The position numbers and the translations under genes are program-made. DNA of 64,000 nucleotides from Streptomyces sp. SolWspMP-5a-2 (GTDB lineage Bacteria; Actinomycetota; Actinomycetes; Streptomycetales; Streptomycetaceae), in assembly GCF_900091845.1 (NCBI RefSeq), contig NZ_FMCI01000044.1:62001-126000 (forward strand), in the 5' to 3' direction. Positions 9,281-17,175 of the stretch are shown here, piece after piece. The first letter of the stretch is position 1; every line of letters begins with the position of its first letter. The notes under the pieces were generated by a model. The model did not search any database, was not told the DNA's origin, and saw only the letters and a program-made list of their open reading frames with translations.

Positions 9281-9762
9281 CACTGGCCTGCCGGCATCCA
9301 GTGGTCCGGCAGCTCCACCAGCGGCGCCACTTCCAGGGGGGACGTGGGCAGTTGCTTCGGGGTGCAGTCGCAGTCCGGCAGGTCCGCTTCGTTCGGTGCG
9401 GTGCAGCCGCTCTGGTGGATGCGCGCGGCGGCCTCGAGGCTGATGGCGTGCTGGGCACAGGCGTATACGGCAACGAGGACGTCGTCGGCGGTCGGCAGCG
9501 GTCCGAAGTCGGGGGCAGGCTGCGAGAGCTTGACGGCCTCCGCGCGGCGCTTCTCTTCGAGGCCGCGGACGTCGGCCAGCTCGCTGTCGGTGGGGCGGCG
9601 CTGCCAGGAGACGACCGCTCGACGGCGGCAGGTGCCGCAGCCGTGGCCAGAAGTCCCCGGTTCCTGCAGCGAATCCGGGGCCGGGGAAGCGGTGGCGGGC
9701 CCGGGTGCTCCTTCGGCGGTCTGCGGTACGGGATCGGGCTGCGGCGGGCTGAGGGTGTCCAC
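9280..9762 (-). CDS. Conserved-type phage protein upstream of terminase
   Basis: A 160-residue protein with GTG start 9762. A Pro-rich N-terminus leads to CGTCRRR, then VSWQRR. A helical middle with ACAQHAI is followed by HQSGC and CDC near the C-terminus. The spaced Cys/His residues suggest a zinc-binding domain. It overlaps the small-terminase-like gene. It resembles uncharacterised actinophage proteins found next to terminase genes, but I cannot name a function. Confidence 0.7.
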   Translation of the reverse strand: MDTLSPPQPDPVPQTAEGAPGPATASPAPDSLQEPGTSGHGCGTCRRRAVVSWQRRPTDSELADVRGLEEKRRAEAVKLSQPAPDFGPLPTADDVLVAVYACAQHAISLEAAARIHQSGCTAPNEADLPDCDCTPKQLPTSPLEVAPLVELPDHWMPAGQ

Positions 9763-9788
9763 GTCGCCTCCTCTGGGTTCGGTGTCGG

Positions 9789-10109
9789 TTAGGTGACGGT
9801 GAGCTGCCCGAGAGGAATCACGGGCTGCTCGGGGGTGTCGGTGATGCGGATGAAAACTGCGTACCGGCCTCGGCTAAGGACGGGCCCCGGGCTGCCGGGG
9901 CCTACGAGGACCTGCGCCCGGTAGGTGTTGGTGCCGGGGATGGGATTGGTGCCGTCCCAGCCGCCCGTGTACCAGGTCGTGGGGCGCCCGCCGACGGCCG
10001 TGAACGCGAACTCCACTACATCGACAGTGGGGTTGTAGGGCTGCCCCTGGGAGGTGACGGTCACCTCTGCGCCGATGTACTCCCGGCTGTCGCGGTCGAT
10101 GGTCTGCAC
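9789..10109 (-). CDS. Small beta-rich structural-type protein
   Basis: A 106-residue protein with GTG start 10109. Alternating hydrophobic/polar residues with many Thr, Val and Gly indicate an all-beta fold (VEFAFTAVGGRPTTW, AVFIRITDT). It sits between the large repeat protein and the gene upstream of terminase. A virion adaptor or appendage role is plausible from fold type and position; nothing more specific can be seen. Confidence 0.65.
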   Translation of the reverse strand: MQTIDRDSREYIGAEVTVTSQGQPYNPTVDVVEFAFTAVGGRPTTWYTGGWDGTNPIPGTNTYRAQVLVGPGSPGPVLSRGRYAVFIRITDTPEQPVIPLGQLTVT

Positions 10110-10124
10110 CCGGCACCCCTTCGT

Positions 10125-12707
10125 CTACTCATCGACGCGCCAGCGGCTGCCGGTGAACCTGATCCGCCATCGGGTAACGCCCTCCTGCGCCGCCCACCGG
10201 CGCAGCGGCCCTGTCACCGTGACGGCCAGGTCCCTCAGCGCCCGAACGGTCTGCCACGCCCCGTACACGGCCGCGATCGCACCGGCCTCCAGGAGCAGCG
10301 CCGCGCCCCGCGACAGGCTGGTCTCCGTGCGGGCGGCAGCCGAGGAACTGGCTGTGCGTGCCGCGCGGCGCTGCAGCACCGCGGCGCAGAGCGCGTCGGC
10401 GCGCGCTGTCAGCGCTGCGGCGCGGGCCAGCCCGGCCGTGGTTGCGGCGGAGGCCAGTTGGACTGCCGCGGCACGGCGCAGCAGAACAGCACTCGCGACG
10501 GAGGCCGCCTGAAGGGTGATCGTCAGTGCCGAGCTCACCGTCCGGATGCTCGCGGCCGCCGCGGCGGCTGCAGCGGCGGCGCGCGCGACCGAGCGGGAAA
10601 GCGCACCGAGCCCGGAGGCTGCGGCCGAGCGCACGGTGGCGACACCACGACGCACAGCAGCGCCTGCGTGAACGGCAGTTGGGGCCACGATCCCGGCGCG
10701 GCGCGTCACGAAGGCGGTCGCGCTGCCGGTGGCGGTGAGGGGCCGGGCAAGCGTGCGCGCGGTGCTCGCGGTGCTGGTGGCACCGGTCGTCAGGGTGAGG
10801 AGCGTGCCGCGGCCGAGGGCCAGGGCGCGGGCGGCCACGCCGGAGGTCGCCAGGAGCAGGAAGAGCGCGGCGCCCGCCGACAGGACCGGTGTCCCGGAGG
10901 CCGCAGTCCGCAGCGCGAGCGCGACGAGGCGGCCGGACGCTCCGGCGCCGGTGCCTGCAGACGCGAAGGTCGGGCGCGCCGTACGGATGACGGCGGCCGT
11001 TCCGGTCGTGCCGGTGGCCTTGGTGCCGCCCAGGGCCCGGCGCACTGCGCCGGAGGCGAAGGCGGCCGTGGAGAGGACGAGGAGCGACGCCCGGCCGGGC
11101 ACGGCTGCTGCCGTTCCGGTGCCGGACACCCGCAGGGCAACGCCGGCCCAACGGGACAGAGCTGCTGACGTGCTGCTGGGCGCTGCGAGGACGACGGTGA
11201 GCAGGCGGGTGGCCGAGCTGCCCACGGTGGCGACGGCGGCGAAGGCGCGCGCTCGCGCCGCCGACACGACGGTGGAGGCCGACGCCGCGGCGGAGAGCGG
11301 CAGCGCCCGGGCGCCCGCTCGGGCGAGAACTCCCAGCCCTGCCGCGGGAGCCGTGTAGGTGGCGATGACGGCGCGACCGACCTGCGACGCCGCGAGCCCG
11401 ATGATCGCCGCCGAGCAGACCCGGCCGACCGTACGGCGCAGGGCTGCCGCGCCCGCCACGCTCGCCGTGTACGCGGCGAACAGCGCCCGGGTGAGCAGCA
11501 CCGAGCAGCCGGCGGTGGCCGCGCTGGTCCAGGTGCGGGAGACGCCCCGCCGCAGGGAGGCGGCACTGCCCGCGCTCGAGCTGTAGCTGCGCGGCAGGGA
11601 CCGGCCGCTGGTACCCGCACCGGACGCTGCCGCAGACAGACGCACCCCAGTCGCCCGGGTCAGGCCCCCGACCGCGCTCCGGGCGGATGCTGCGGTTGTC
11701 GTGAGGCCGCGCCGCAGCCCGGGAGTGGCCGCGACCGGCTGCGCGAGCACCCGGCCGATCCCCCGGCGCAGCACCGTTCCCGCCGCGACCGGCTGTGCGA
11801 GGGCGCGGACGAGGCTTCTGCCGAGCTCGGTTCCGGCGGTCACGGCGGCGGTGAGGACGAGCGTCTGCACGAGACGGACGGCCAGCGCCCGGGCGGACAC
11901 CGCGGTCGCCGCCAGCACCACGGCGCCGGCGCGCCGCGCGGTGCCTGTGGCTGCGGCACCGGCCGTGCGGAGCAGGCCGGCCCGGCGCTGGAGAACGGGC
12001 GCCCCCGTCCCGCTGCCGGACTGGCGAACACCTGCCCCGCGGACCACCTTGCTCATTCCTGCGGAGGGCGTGGTGAGGGTCACGGCTCCAATGGCGCTGA
12101 CGAGGACCCCGAGGGTCGCCGAGTTGCCCGCCGGGCTCTGCGTGCAGGCGGGCGTGGATGTGCTGGTGACAGCGGGGTTCCAGATGACCGCGTTGCCCGC
12201 GCCCGTGACGGTGTACGTGAAGCCCGGGGTGGATCCGGCCGCGCTGGTGTTGCTGACGTACGCGTACCCGACGTAGAGGCGTGCACCGGCGGTCGGGGTG
12301 AGAGCGGGGAAGGTGATCGCGGTGTTGCTGGTGGCGACGGTGTTCCCGCCGGTGCCGTCGGCCGCCCACACGGTGGAGGCGAGGCTCGAGGTGAACTGCT
12401 CGGCGCAGAGCTCGGTCGCGGTCAGCATCACGCTCGAGCTGAACGTGATGCTGACGGTGGTCGAGGCGGTCCCGGTGATGGTGCCTAGCCACCACTCAAT
12501 CGTGCCGTTGACCGTGGCCTCGGACACGGAAGCGATCCGGGTCCAGGTCGTTGGCCCGCCGCCGGTCACGCTCGCCACGGTGACGGTGCGGTCGGCGACG
12601 CGCACGGCCAGGAGCCACGCGTTGCCGACGGTCGGGCCGGAGACCGTCAGGGTGGTGACGCCCGTGCCCCGGGCCGTCTGGAGGGACCCGACAGCGGTAA
12701 TCGACAC
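10125..12707 (-). CDS. Large virion-type protein with about thirty 18-residue repeats
   Basis: An 860-residue protein. Residues 1-230 are a Thr/Ser/Gly/Val-rich beta domain of the kind found in phage appendages. From about 235 to 800 the chain is almost wholly Ala, Arg, Leu, Val, Ser, Thr and Gly, and Arg recurs about every 18 residues (for example RSLVRALAQPVAAGTVLR then RGIGRVLAQPVAATPGLR). Eighteen residues equal five alpha-helical turns, so a long amphipathic helix or a solenoid is possible. The last 60 residues are different and basic (GAWQTVRALRDL, RWRIRFTGSRW). It is co-directional with the terminase genes but upstream of them. Third-position GC supports real coding. Tail-fibre, collar or internal virion roles are all possible. 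Confidence 0.75.
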   Translation of the reverse strand: MSITAVGSLQTARGTGVTTLTVSGPTVGNAWLLAVRVADRTVTVASVTGGGPTTWTRIASVSEATVNGTIEWWLGTITGTASTTVSITFSSSVMLTATELCAEQFTSSLASTVWAADGTGGNTVATSNTAITFPALTPTAGARLYVGYAYVSNTSAAGSTPGFTYTVTGAGNAVIWNPAVTSTSTPACTQSPAGNSATLGVLVSAIGAVTLTTPSAGMSKVVRGAGVRQSGSGTGAPVLQRRAGLLRTAGAAATGTARRAGAVVLAATAVSARALAVRLVQTLVLTAAVTAGTELGRSLVRALAQPVAAGTVLRRGIGRVLAQPVAATPGLRRGLTTTAASARSAVGGLTRATGVRLSAAASGAGTSGRSLPRSYSSSAGSAASLRRGVSRTWTSAATAGCSVLLTRALFAAYTASVAGAAALRRTVGRVCSAAIIGLAASQVGRAVIATYTAPAAGLGVLARAGARALPLSAAASASTVVSAARARAFAAVATVGSSATRLLTVVLAAPSSTSAALSRWAGVALRVSGTGTAAAVPGRASLLVLSTAAFASGAVRRALGGTKATGTTGTAAVIRTARPTFASAGTGAGASGRLVALALRTAASGTPVLSAGAALFLLLATSGVAARALALGRGTLLTLTTGATSTASTARTLARPLTATGSATAFVTRRAGIVAPTAVHAGAAVRRGVATVRSAAASGLGALSRSVARAAAAAAAAAASIRTVSSALTITLQAASVASAVLLRRAAAVQLASAATTAGLARAAALTARADALCAAVLQRRAARTASSSAAARTETSLSRGAALLLEAGAIAAVYGAWQTVRALRDLAVTVTGPLRRWAAQEGVTRWRIRFTGSRWRVDE

Positions 12708-12741
12708 CGGGCGCCCTTTCAGCCGGCCGGACTGCTCAGGG

Positions 12742-13380
12742 TCAGGAGAACGACAGCTTCGTCGTCGCGGTGAGGCTGTCGCCGGAGTTGAGTGCGAGCC
12801 CGGTGAACGACGCGTGGAGCAGGAGCGAGCCGTTCGCGATGGCCGTGGAGCCGGGGGTGTTTCCGCCGGTGACGACCGCGCCGCTGGAGTGGGTGGCGGC
12901 GGTGGAGCCGTTGACGCCGCGGGTGACCGTCCACGTGGTGGTGCCCTGGCCGGCGGTTACGGTCATGACCTCCCCGTCGACCTGGATGTTGTAGTTACCC
13001 GAGCCGGGGAAACCCGAGGCGGACGCCACCGTCAGGGAGGTCGAGCTGGTCGAGGCGATCGCGGCGGACAGGGTCGTCGCGGCGGGCTTCGACGCGGAGT
13101 CGGACAGGAACGTTTCGGTGATGGTCTGACCGGATGCGGAGGTCAGGGTGCCCACGACCTGGTAGGTGTCGTTCGTCGAGGTCGTCGTCACCAGCGAACT
13201 CGTGCCCGCTACCCGGGATTCGGCGGCCTCGGCGAAGGGGGCGACGTCCGAGGCCGCGGCGGTCGGGGTGCCGATCCCCCAGCCGAGGTTCTTCGGCTCG
13301 GCCTGGGTGGGCGAGGTACCGATCAGGCGGCCGGCCACGATCTCCCGGCCCTTGGCGGTGAACACGACGGTCGTGGGCAT
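12742..13380 (-). CDS. Phage appendage/tail-type protein with inserted beta domain
   Basis: A 212-residue protein starting at ATG 13380. The N-terminus (KNLGWGIGT, a segment rich in small residues, then YQVVGTLTSASG) looks like the base domain of phage tail-fibre or collar proteins. A central module, about residues 105-170 (SLTVASASGFPGSGNYNI, then a VDGEVMTV-type strand and TWTVTRGVNGSTAA), is an add-on beta domain seen in many phage structural proteins. The outer domain then resumes (LLHASFTGLAL). It is coupled closely to the 860-residue protein downstream, so the two may form one appendage. Confidence 0.7.
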   Translation of the reverse strand: MPTTVVFTAKGREIVAGRLIGTSPTQAEPKNLGWGIGTPTAAASDVAPFAEAAESRVAGTSSLVTTTSTNDTYQVVGTLTSASGQTITETFLSDSASKPAATTLSAAIASTSSTSLTVASASGFPGSGNYNIQVDGEVMTVTAGQGTTTWTVTRGVNGSTAATHSSGAVVTGGNTPGSTAIANGSLLLHASFTGLALNSGDSLTATTKLSFS

Positions 13381-13382
13381 GC

Positions 13383-13595
13383 CTACTCCTCCTGGGTGCT
13401 GGCGGACTGGGCCGCGCGGTTGGCCGCTCTGGCGCGGCGGTTGAAGCGGCGCTGGCCCCACACCCGCCACCAGGCGCGGCGCAGCGGGTTGCGATGCCAG
13501 TACACGCCGGTGCCGATGTCGACCGTGGTGCCGTCGGCGCGGGTGATCACGAAGTCCTGCGAGGCGGACTTGTGTGCCTTCGCGTTCTCGCTCAC
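13383..13595 (-). CDS. Small basic protein of the late operon
   Basis: A 70-residue protein with GTG start overlapping the upstream stop as GTGA. The first half is a short beta segment (DFVITRADGTTVDIGTGVYW) and the second half is strongly basic (RRAWWRVWGQRRFNRRARAA). It stops two bases before the next gene. It could bind DNA or an acidic partner protein, but that is inference from charge. Confidence 0.6.
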   Translation of the reverse strand: MSENAKAHKSASQDFVITRADGTTVDIGTGVYWHRNPLRRAWWRVWGQRRFNRRARAANRAAQSASTQEE

Positions 13596-13903
13596 CCGTG
13601 GCCGCTCTCCGGCTGGTCACCCGCGGCGCGGGCGGCGGCGTGCTCGGCGCGGATCTCGGCGAGGCACTCGGTGTACGGGCGGCCGGTGGCCGCCTGCCGC
13701 TCCCGGGCAAGCCGCTTCACCTTCGCGTTGTTCTTCGGCACGGTCCCCTCCTGCTGCGCTCGCGTGGCCCGTTCCTTCTGCCGGGCTGCGGCCTTGCGCT
13801 GCCCGCAGACCGGCTCCTTCACCGGCCCGTCCAGGAGCCGCTTGACAACCTCCCGCTGCCGACGGCGCCGCTCAGCACGCCCGAACTTCGGCTGCTCCGG
13901 CAT
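13592..13903 (-). CDS. Small basic helical protein
   Basis: A 103-residue protein starting at ATG 13903, which shares one base with the preceding stop (TGATG). It is highly basic and helical with Arg/Lys/Ala/Gln-rich runs (AERRRRQREVVKRLL, RKAAARQKERATRAQQ), consistent with nucleic-acid binding or a coiled-coil. It overlaps the next gene by GTGA. The family is not recognised. Confidence 0.6.
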   Translation of the reverse strand: MPEQPKFGRAERRRRQREVVKRLLDGPVKEPVCGQRKAAARQKERATRAQQEGTVPKNNAKVKRLARERQAATGRPYTECLAEIRAEHAAARAAGDQPESGHG

Positions 13904-14217
13904 CAGCACCTCCCAGGCCGTGGGGAGCAGAAGGCTTCCGCCGCGCCCCGGGCCAGACCGAGCGCGAACTCAGCGGATTCTGGTGGTCGTTGGACGTGCA
14001 CGACCACGTTCTGACCCGCGTCCTGGGGGTGCCCGGGAACGGCGACCGCCTCGAGGTGCGCGGTGCGGACGTGGGCTTTCAGCGGGTCGGCATCCACGGT
14101 GAGCGGCACGTACGGGCGCCCTGCGTTCGTCTCTACGTGGCCCGCCGACAGCGGGAGGTCGACGGGGGTTCCGCAGATCGGGCAGTCGACCGGGATCTTG
14201 GCGAGCAATGCAGTCAT
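13903..14217 (-). CDS. Small protein with N-terminal zinc knuckle
   Basis: A 104-residue protein starting at ATG 14217 (MTALLAKIPVD). CPICGTPVDLPLS at residues 12-24 and the later HVRTAHLEA supply a possible C2H2-type zinc site, as in many actinophage proteins that begin with a CPxCG ribbon. The rest is beta-rich. It overlaps its downstream neighbour by TGATG and follows its upstream neighbour by one base. The function is unknown. Confidence 0.6.
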   Translation of the reverse strand: MTALLAKIPVDCPICGTPVDLPLSAGHVETNAGRPYVPLTVDADPLKAHVRTAHLEAVAVPGHPQDAGQNVVVHVQRPPESAEFALGLARGAAEAFCSPRPGRC

Positions 14218-14218
14218 C

Positions 14219-14557
14219 TCAGGCCTCCGGAGCTGGCGTTGGCCACGCCCAGGTGCCGTCGGTGTCACCGTTGATGACGTGCTCGGCCCAGTACACGTCG
14301 GGGCCGTCCAGGAGCACCTTGAGGTTGACTGCGCCGGCCGCGCTGCCTGCGCGGACCACGATGGCCGGAAGCAGTTGGCCGGTGCGGACGTGCGGGGCGC
14401 GGGTCGGTGTGGCGGCGCGCTGTCGGGCGATGGCGCGGACGTCGGCGTGGCTGAGGCGGTAGAGAACCTGGCCCCCGAGTTGCGGGACGCGGGGCGGCCA
14501 GAACGTGCTGGGCCCCGGCGCGGGTGCGGGGCAGGGCTGGTCGGCGGGGTGGGACAT
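14219..14557 (-). CDS. Hypothetical small late-operon protein
   Basis: A 112-residue protein with a good ribosome-binding site (GGAGGG) before ATG 14557. A Pro-rich N-terminus is followed by one compact alpha/beta segment (VLYRLSHADVRAIARQ, LLPAIVVRAG, NLKVLLDGPDVYWAEHV). The pattern suggests a small globular structural or assembly factor. I do not recognise a family. Confidence 0.6.
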   Translation of the reverse strand: MSHPADQPCPAPAPGPSTFWPPRVPQLGGQVLYRLSHADVRAIARQRAATPTRAPHVRTGQLLPAIVVRAGSAAGAVNLKVLLDGPDVYWAEHVINGDTDGTWAWPTPAPEA

Positions 14558-14566
14558 CGGGCCCTC

Positions 14567-14926
14567 CTAGGGGCGGGTGGGCGGTGCCGGTTCGACAGCG
14601 ATCAGTTCAGTGACCGTGAGAAGTCCGGCGCGGGAGGGGTGGGGGTCGTGGGACATGTGGTCGGCCTCCCAGCACACGGCGTGCCGGACGCCCCGCGGTG
14701 ACAGCCCCCACGCCATCCCGTACGGGCAGGGGGCGCCGTCGGGGACGGTGTAGAGGGCGTAGCCGTGGCCGTGGCAGAAGCCGACGAGCCGCTCGAGCCA
14801 GTCCTCGCCGCCGGCGGCGAAGTGCGGGACGGTGTGCAGCGGCAGCTCAAGGAGGCTGGCGACGACGGCCTGGAGGCAGTTGCCGGGGCGCCCGGCGGGG
14901 TCGTCGTGGAGGATCGTCTGGGTCAC
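14567..14926 (-). CDS. Papain-like (C39-type) cysteine hydrolase-like protein
   Basis: A 119-residue protein with GTG start 14926. The N-terminal GNCLQAVVASLLELPLHTVP holds a candidate nucleophile Cys17 at the head of a helix. His82 in RHAVCWEADH and the segment HDPHPSRAGL near residue 93 match the His/Asp part of small papain-like domains. Proteins of this pattern are common in Streptomyces phages and usually remain unannotated. The substrate is unknown; processing of a virion protein or a host target are both possible. Confidence in the fold is moderate, and there is no evidence of activity. Confidence 0.6.
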   Translation of the reverse strand: MTQTILHDDPAGRPGNCLQAVVASLLELPLHTVPHFAAGGEDWLERLVGFCHGHGYALYTVPDGAPCPYGMAWGLSPRGVRHAVCWEADHMSHDPHPSRAGLLTVTELIAVEPAPPTRP

Positions 14927-15087
14927 CGGTCGCACGTCCGCGCCCCCGATCAGTTCCGTGGTGGTGGACAGCGGCCGGTGAGGCAACGGGACTGGCCCTC
15001 GGCCACGCGGCCTCGAGGGCGCTCGCAGCGCCGAAGGGGGTGTTGACCTCTGGGCAGAACCGCGCCCGCGGGCGGAGGCTGCGGGGG

Positions 15088-15498
15088 TCACCAGGAGCCC
15101 GTCCAGTCGCCGGGCCCGTCCCACATCGCCTCCACCGTCTGCCGGCTGCGGTGGGCGCCGCACAGGGGCCGGTAGAAGAGCAGCCCGGGGAGCGCGGCGA
15201 CCTTGTCGGTCGGCTCCGCGCAGACGCCGGACGGCGTGGGGGCTTCGCAGCCCGACCAGCCCAGCACCTGCCGCTCCAAGTCCACGCGGTCGAGGAGTAC
15301 TTCCCGCATGTGGGCGTACGCGCCGACAGGTGTGGGATGCCCGATGTCCCGCCACGCCTCGCTGCGCGCGCGACGGCCGCGGGGCTGGGCCATGACGCGC
15401 CTCGCTGCGTCCGCGCAGCACTCGATGTACCGGCCTGCGTACACCCATGTCCCGGCGCGTGGCCCGGTGGCGAGCTGCTTCACGGTGTGCTCCTGCAC
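15088..15498 (-). CDS. Hypothetical protein, first gene of the late operon
   Basis: A 136-residue protein. I start it at GTG 15498 because GAGGGGG lies at the right distance; an upstream ATG at 15564 would add 22 Pro/Arg-rich residues and run into a hairpin. It contains ECCADAARRV, CEAPTPSGVC and LCGAH, a possible metal-binding set. No gene lies within 328 bases upstream, and two hairpins do, so it probably opens the late transcription unit. The function is unknown. Confidence 0.55.
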   Translation of the reverse strand: MQEHTVKQLATGPRAGTWVYAGRYIECCADAARRVMAQPRGRRARSEAWRDIGHPTPVGAYAHMREVLLDRVDLERQVLGWSGCEAPTPSGVCAEPTDKVAALPGLLFYRPLCGAHRSRQTVEAMWDGPGDWTGSW

Positions 15499-15536
15499 GG
15501 CAGCACCCCCTCGGTGGCGTGGTGGGCGTGGTGTTG

Positions 15537-15579
15537 CCCGCGCGCCCGCCCGGGCCTGCTTCACCGGAGGGCGCGCGGG
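15537..15579. terminator. GC-rich hairpin
   Basis: An 11-bp perfect inverted repeat (CCCGCGCGCCC and its complement) with a 21-base loop lies between the HTH gene and the first late gene. There is no T-tract, as is usual for Streptomyces terminators. It could also fold in the leader of the late operon. Confidence 0.45.
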
Positions 15580-15718
15580 AGGGGGTTCCTCACGCCGTGG
15601 GTCTGGGAGTGCCCGCGCGGTGAGGAGAAGGGTCCGCTGCCCGGGGGCGCGCCGCAGTCCCGGCGGCGTGCCCAGCGATCCGCCCAGATGCCGGTCCGGG
15701 CAGCGGAGATTGGGGGGT

Positions 15719-15766
15719 GGACCACCGCACGCGCGGCGACCCTCGGCGCCGTGCGTGCGGCGGTCC
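15719..15766 (-). terminator. Long hairpin downstream of the HTH gene
   Basis: Arms at 15719-15738 and 15747-15766 match at 18 of 20 positions with an 8-base loop, about 60 bases after the stop of the HTH gene. This is the best candidate for ending the 15.8-17.0 kb unit before late genes. The 328-base gap 15499-15826 holds this hairpin and the one at 15537, and no convincing gene. Confidence 0.6.
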
Positions 15767-15826
15767 GTCTCCCCGTACCCGCGGCTCGCAGGCGGCAGGT
15801 GCGGGAAGAGCTCGAGGGGCGGTGCT

Positions 15827-16081
15827 TCAGACGGTGGTCGTGGCCGGCATGCCGTAGGTGCGGCGGGCGCGAGCCCGGGTGGTTCGCTCGGCGCGGATCA
15901 CGTCTGTTGCGCGGAAGAGGGGCTGTCCGGCGGGGGTGGTCATCGGCCGGCCACTCTCGGTCCGGGCCTGCGGCAGGTGGCCGCGATATTTCCAGTTCCG
16001 GACGGTGTTCGGCTCGACGCCGGCGGCCTCGGCCGCCTCCTGGGCCGTCCAGAGTCGGGATTGCAGGTCTGACAGGTCCAT
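15827..16081 (-). CDS. Small excisionase/MerR-type HTH protein
   Basis: An 84-residue protein starting at ATG 16081 after GGAGG. Residues 12-35 (TAQEAAEAAGVEPNTVRNWK) fit the HTH_17/MerR-like winged helix of excisionases and small phage activators; a basic tail follows (RAERTTRARARRTYG). It stands just before the late structural operon and is preceded by two palindromes (16152-16164 and 16165-16180). A role in switching on late genes or assisting excision is plausible. The fold is clear and the role is inferred. Confidence 0.7.
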   Translation of the reverse strand: MDLSDLQSRLWTAQEAAEAAGVEPNTVRNWKYRGHLPQARTESGRPMTTPAGQPLFRATDVIRAERTTRARARRTYGMPATTTV

Positions 16082-16151
16082 CGCCGGGCCTCCGTCCGGT
16101 GTGGGAAACGTGAAAGGCCCCGCGCTGGCGAGGCCCTGGATGCGGACATGG

Positions 16152-16180
16152 TGATCCGGGATCAGCATCACGCGTGATGC
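16152..16180. promoter_or_regulatory. Paired palindromic operators upstream of the HTH gene
   Basis: Two abutting palindromes lie 71-99 bases upstream of the HTH start. TGATCC-G-GGATCA occupies 16152-16164 and the perfect 16-mer GCATCACGCGTGATGC occupies 16165-16180. The core TCACGCGTGA of the second is identical to the core of the operator at 53409-53426 between the divergent regulators, which suggests one regulator binds both places. Confidence 0.6.
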
Positions 16181-16188
16181 GCAGGGCG

Positions 16189-16992
16189 TCAAGCAGCGGT
16201 TTCTCCGGGCGCGCCGTCCGGGTGAACCGGCGTGCGCCGTGCCGCGAGTTCGGTGGCCGCGAGTTCTTTCACGTAGTGGGCGTACTCGGCGTGGGTGAGG
16301 AGGAGGCCGCACTGGGGGTCCTGGCACTCGATGTACGGGGAGTCGTCGACGAGCCGGAGGTCTCGGGACTCGGCGAGCCACGGCCCCCCGCACCGCTTGC
16401 AGGGGGCGAATCGTTTCGCCTCGGGGGCGGTGTCGCGGCGGGTGAAGCGGGTGGCCGCCCGGTGCCAGGCGGCGATCTGCGCCGCCGGGTTCCCGGACGG
16501 CACCAGGACGCGGCCCAGGCGCCCCGGCTCGTGCGTCTCGGTCGCGCACGGGTGTTCCTGGAGGAGCCAGACGATGTGCGCGGACAGCAGCTTGACCGTG
16601 CCGCTGGCCCAGATCCCCTCCCGCTGCCCGGTCGGCCGGACCGGCCGCTCACGGAGGCGCCGGTGGAAGGCGACGTCGGCGGCCATCTCGCCCAGGCCGC
16701 CCACGATGTGGTCGATGAGAAGGCGGGCGGCCTGCCCGGGCCACGGGGTGGTGTCCGTCGGCGCTGACGTCGTCGACGCGGTCGGCACACCGCGCTGCCC
16801 ATACACCGGCTCAAGGCTGACGGCCGCAAGGAGTTCGGGCAGTTCGGCGAGGTGCCGCCGCGCGCGGTCGACGCAGCCTTCGCAGTGGACGGGTTCACCC
16901 CAGACGACGGGCATGTCCTGCCCTGCTCCGCTGCGTTCGGCACGCCGCAGGGCGGTGTTGCAGACTCCGGGGCACGGGATCGAGGCGGCCAT
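16189..16992 (-). CDS. Hypothetical protein with N- and C-terminal zinc motifs
   Basis: A 267-residue protein starting at ATG 16992. The N-terminus carries CPGVC and HCEGCVDRARRHL. The middle is helical (LIDHIVGGLGEMAADVAFHRRLRE). The C-terminal third carries CKRCGGPWL and ECQDPQCGLLLTHAEYAHYVK. This two-ribbon layout recurs in actinophage proteins of unknown role. It lies in its own unit between the terminator at 17045-17078 and the HTH gene, with which it is probably co-transcribed. DNA binding is possible but not shown. Confidence 0.7.
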   Translation of the reverse strand: MAASIPCPGVCNTALRRAERSGAGQDMPVVWGEPVHCEGCVDRARRHLAELPELLAAVSLEPVYGQRGVPTASTTSAPTDTTPWPGQAARLLIDHIVGGLGEMAADVAFHRRLRERPVRPTGQREGIWASGTVKLLSAHIVWLLQEHPCATETHEPGRLGRVLVPSGNPAAQIAAWHRAATRFTRRDTAPEAKRFAPCKRCGGPWLAESRDLRLVDDSPYIECQDPQCGLLLTHAEYAHYVKELAATELAARRTPVHPDGAPGETAA

Positions 16993-17044
16993 GAGGTCCC
17001 CCTTCGGGCATGGGCGGGGAAGAACTGTGCGGGCTCGGGAAAGC

Positions 17045-17078
17045 GAACTGCCCGCCTCCGTCTGGAGGCGGGCAGTTC
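17045..17078 (-). terminator. Perfect 15-bp hairpin terminator
   Basis: GAACTGCCCGCCTCC at 17045-17059 pairs perfectly with 17064-17078 around a GTCT loop. It lies about 100 bases after the stop of the leftmost gene of the neighbouring cluster (17176) and before the gene starting at 16992. It should isolate the 15.8-17.0 kb unit from leftward transcription. A short CATGCA-type tandem repeat (17095-17113) lies beside it. Confidence 0.75.
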
Positions 17079-17175
17079 ACCGTGGACTCAACTCCATGCA
17101 CATGCACATGCACAGCTACCCAGGCACGCACCATGATCCTGCACCACAAACCACCCGAATCGCAAGCAATACCGC

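Noticed and set aside
6059-9796. Very long open frame on the plus strand opposite portal and terminase
   Set aside because: It lies antisense to clearly recognised genes and has the codon pattern of a shadow frame in very GC-rich DNA. The same applies to 854-2437, 1815-4397, 22300-24948 and 24952-27276.
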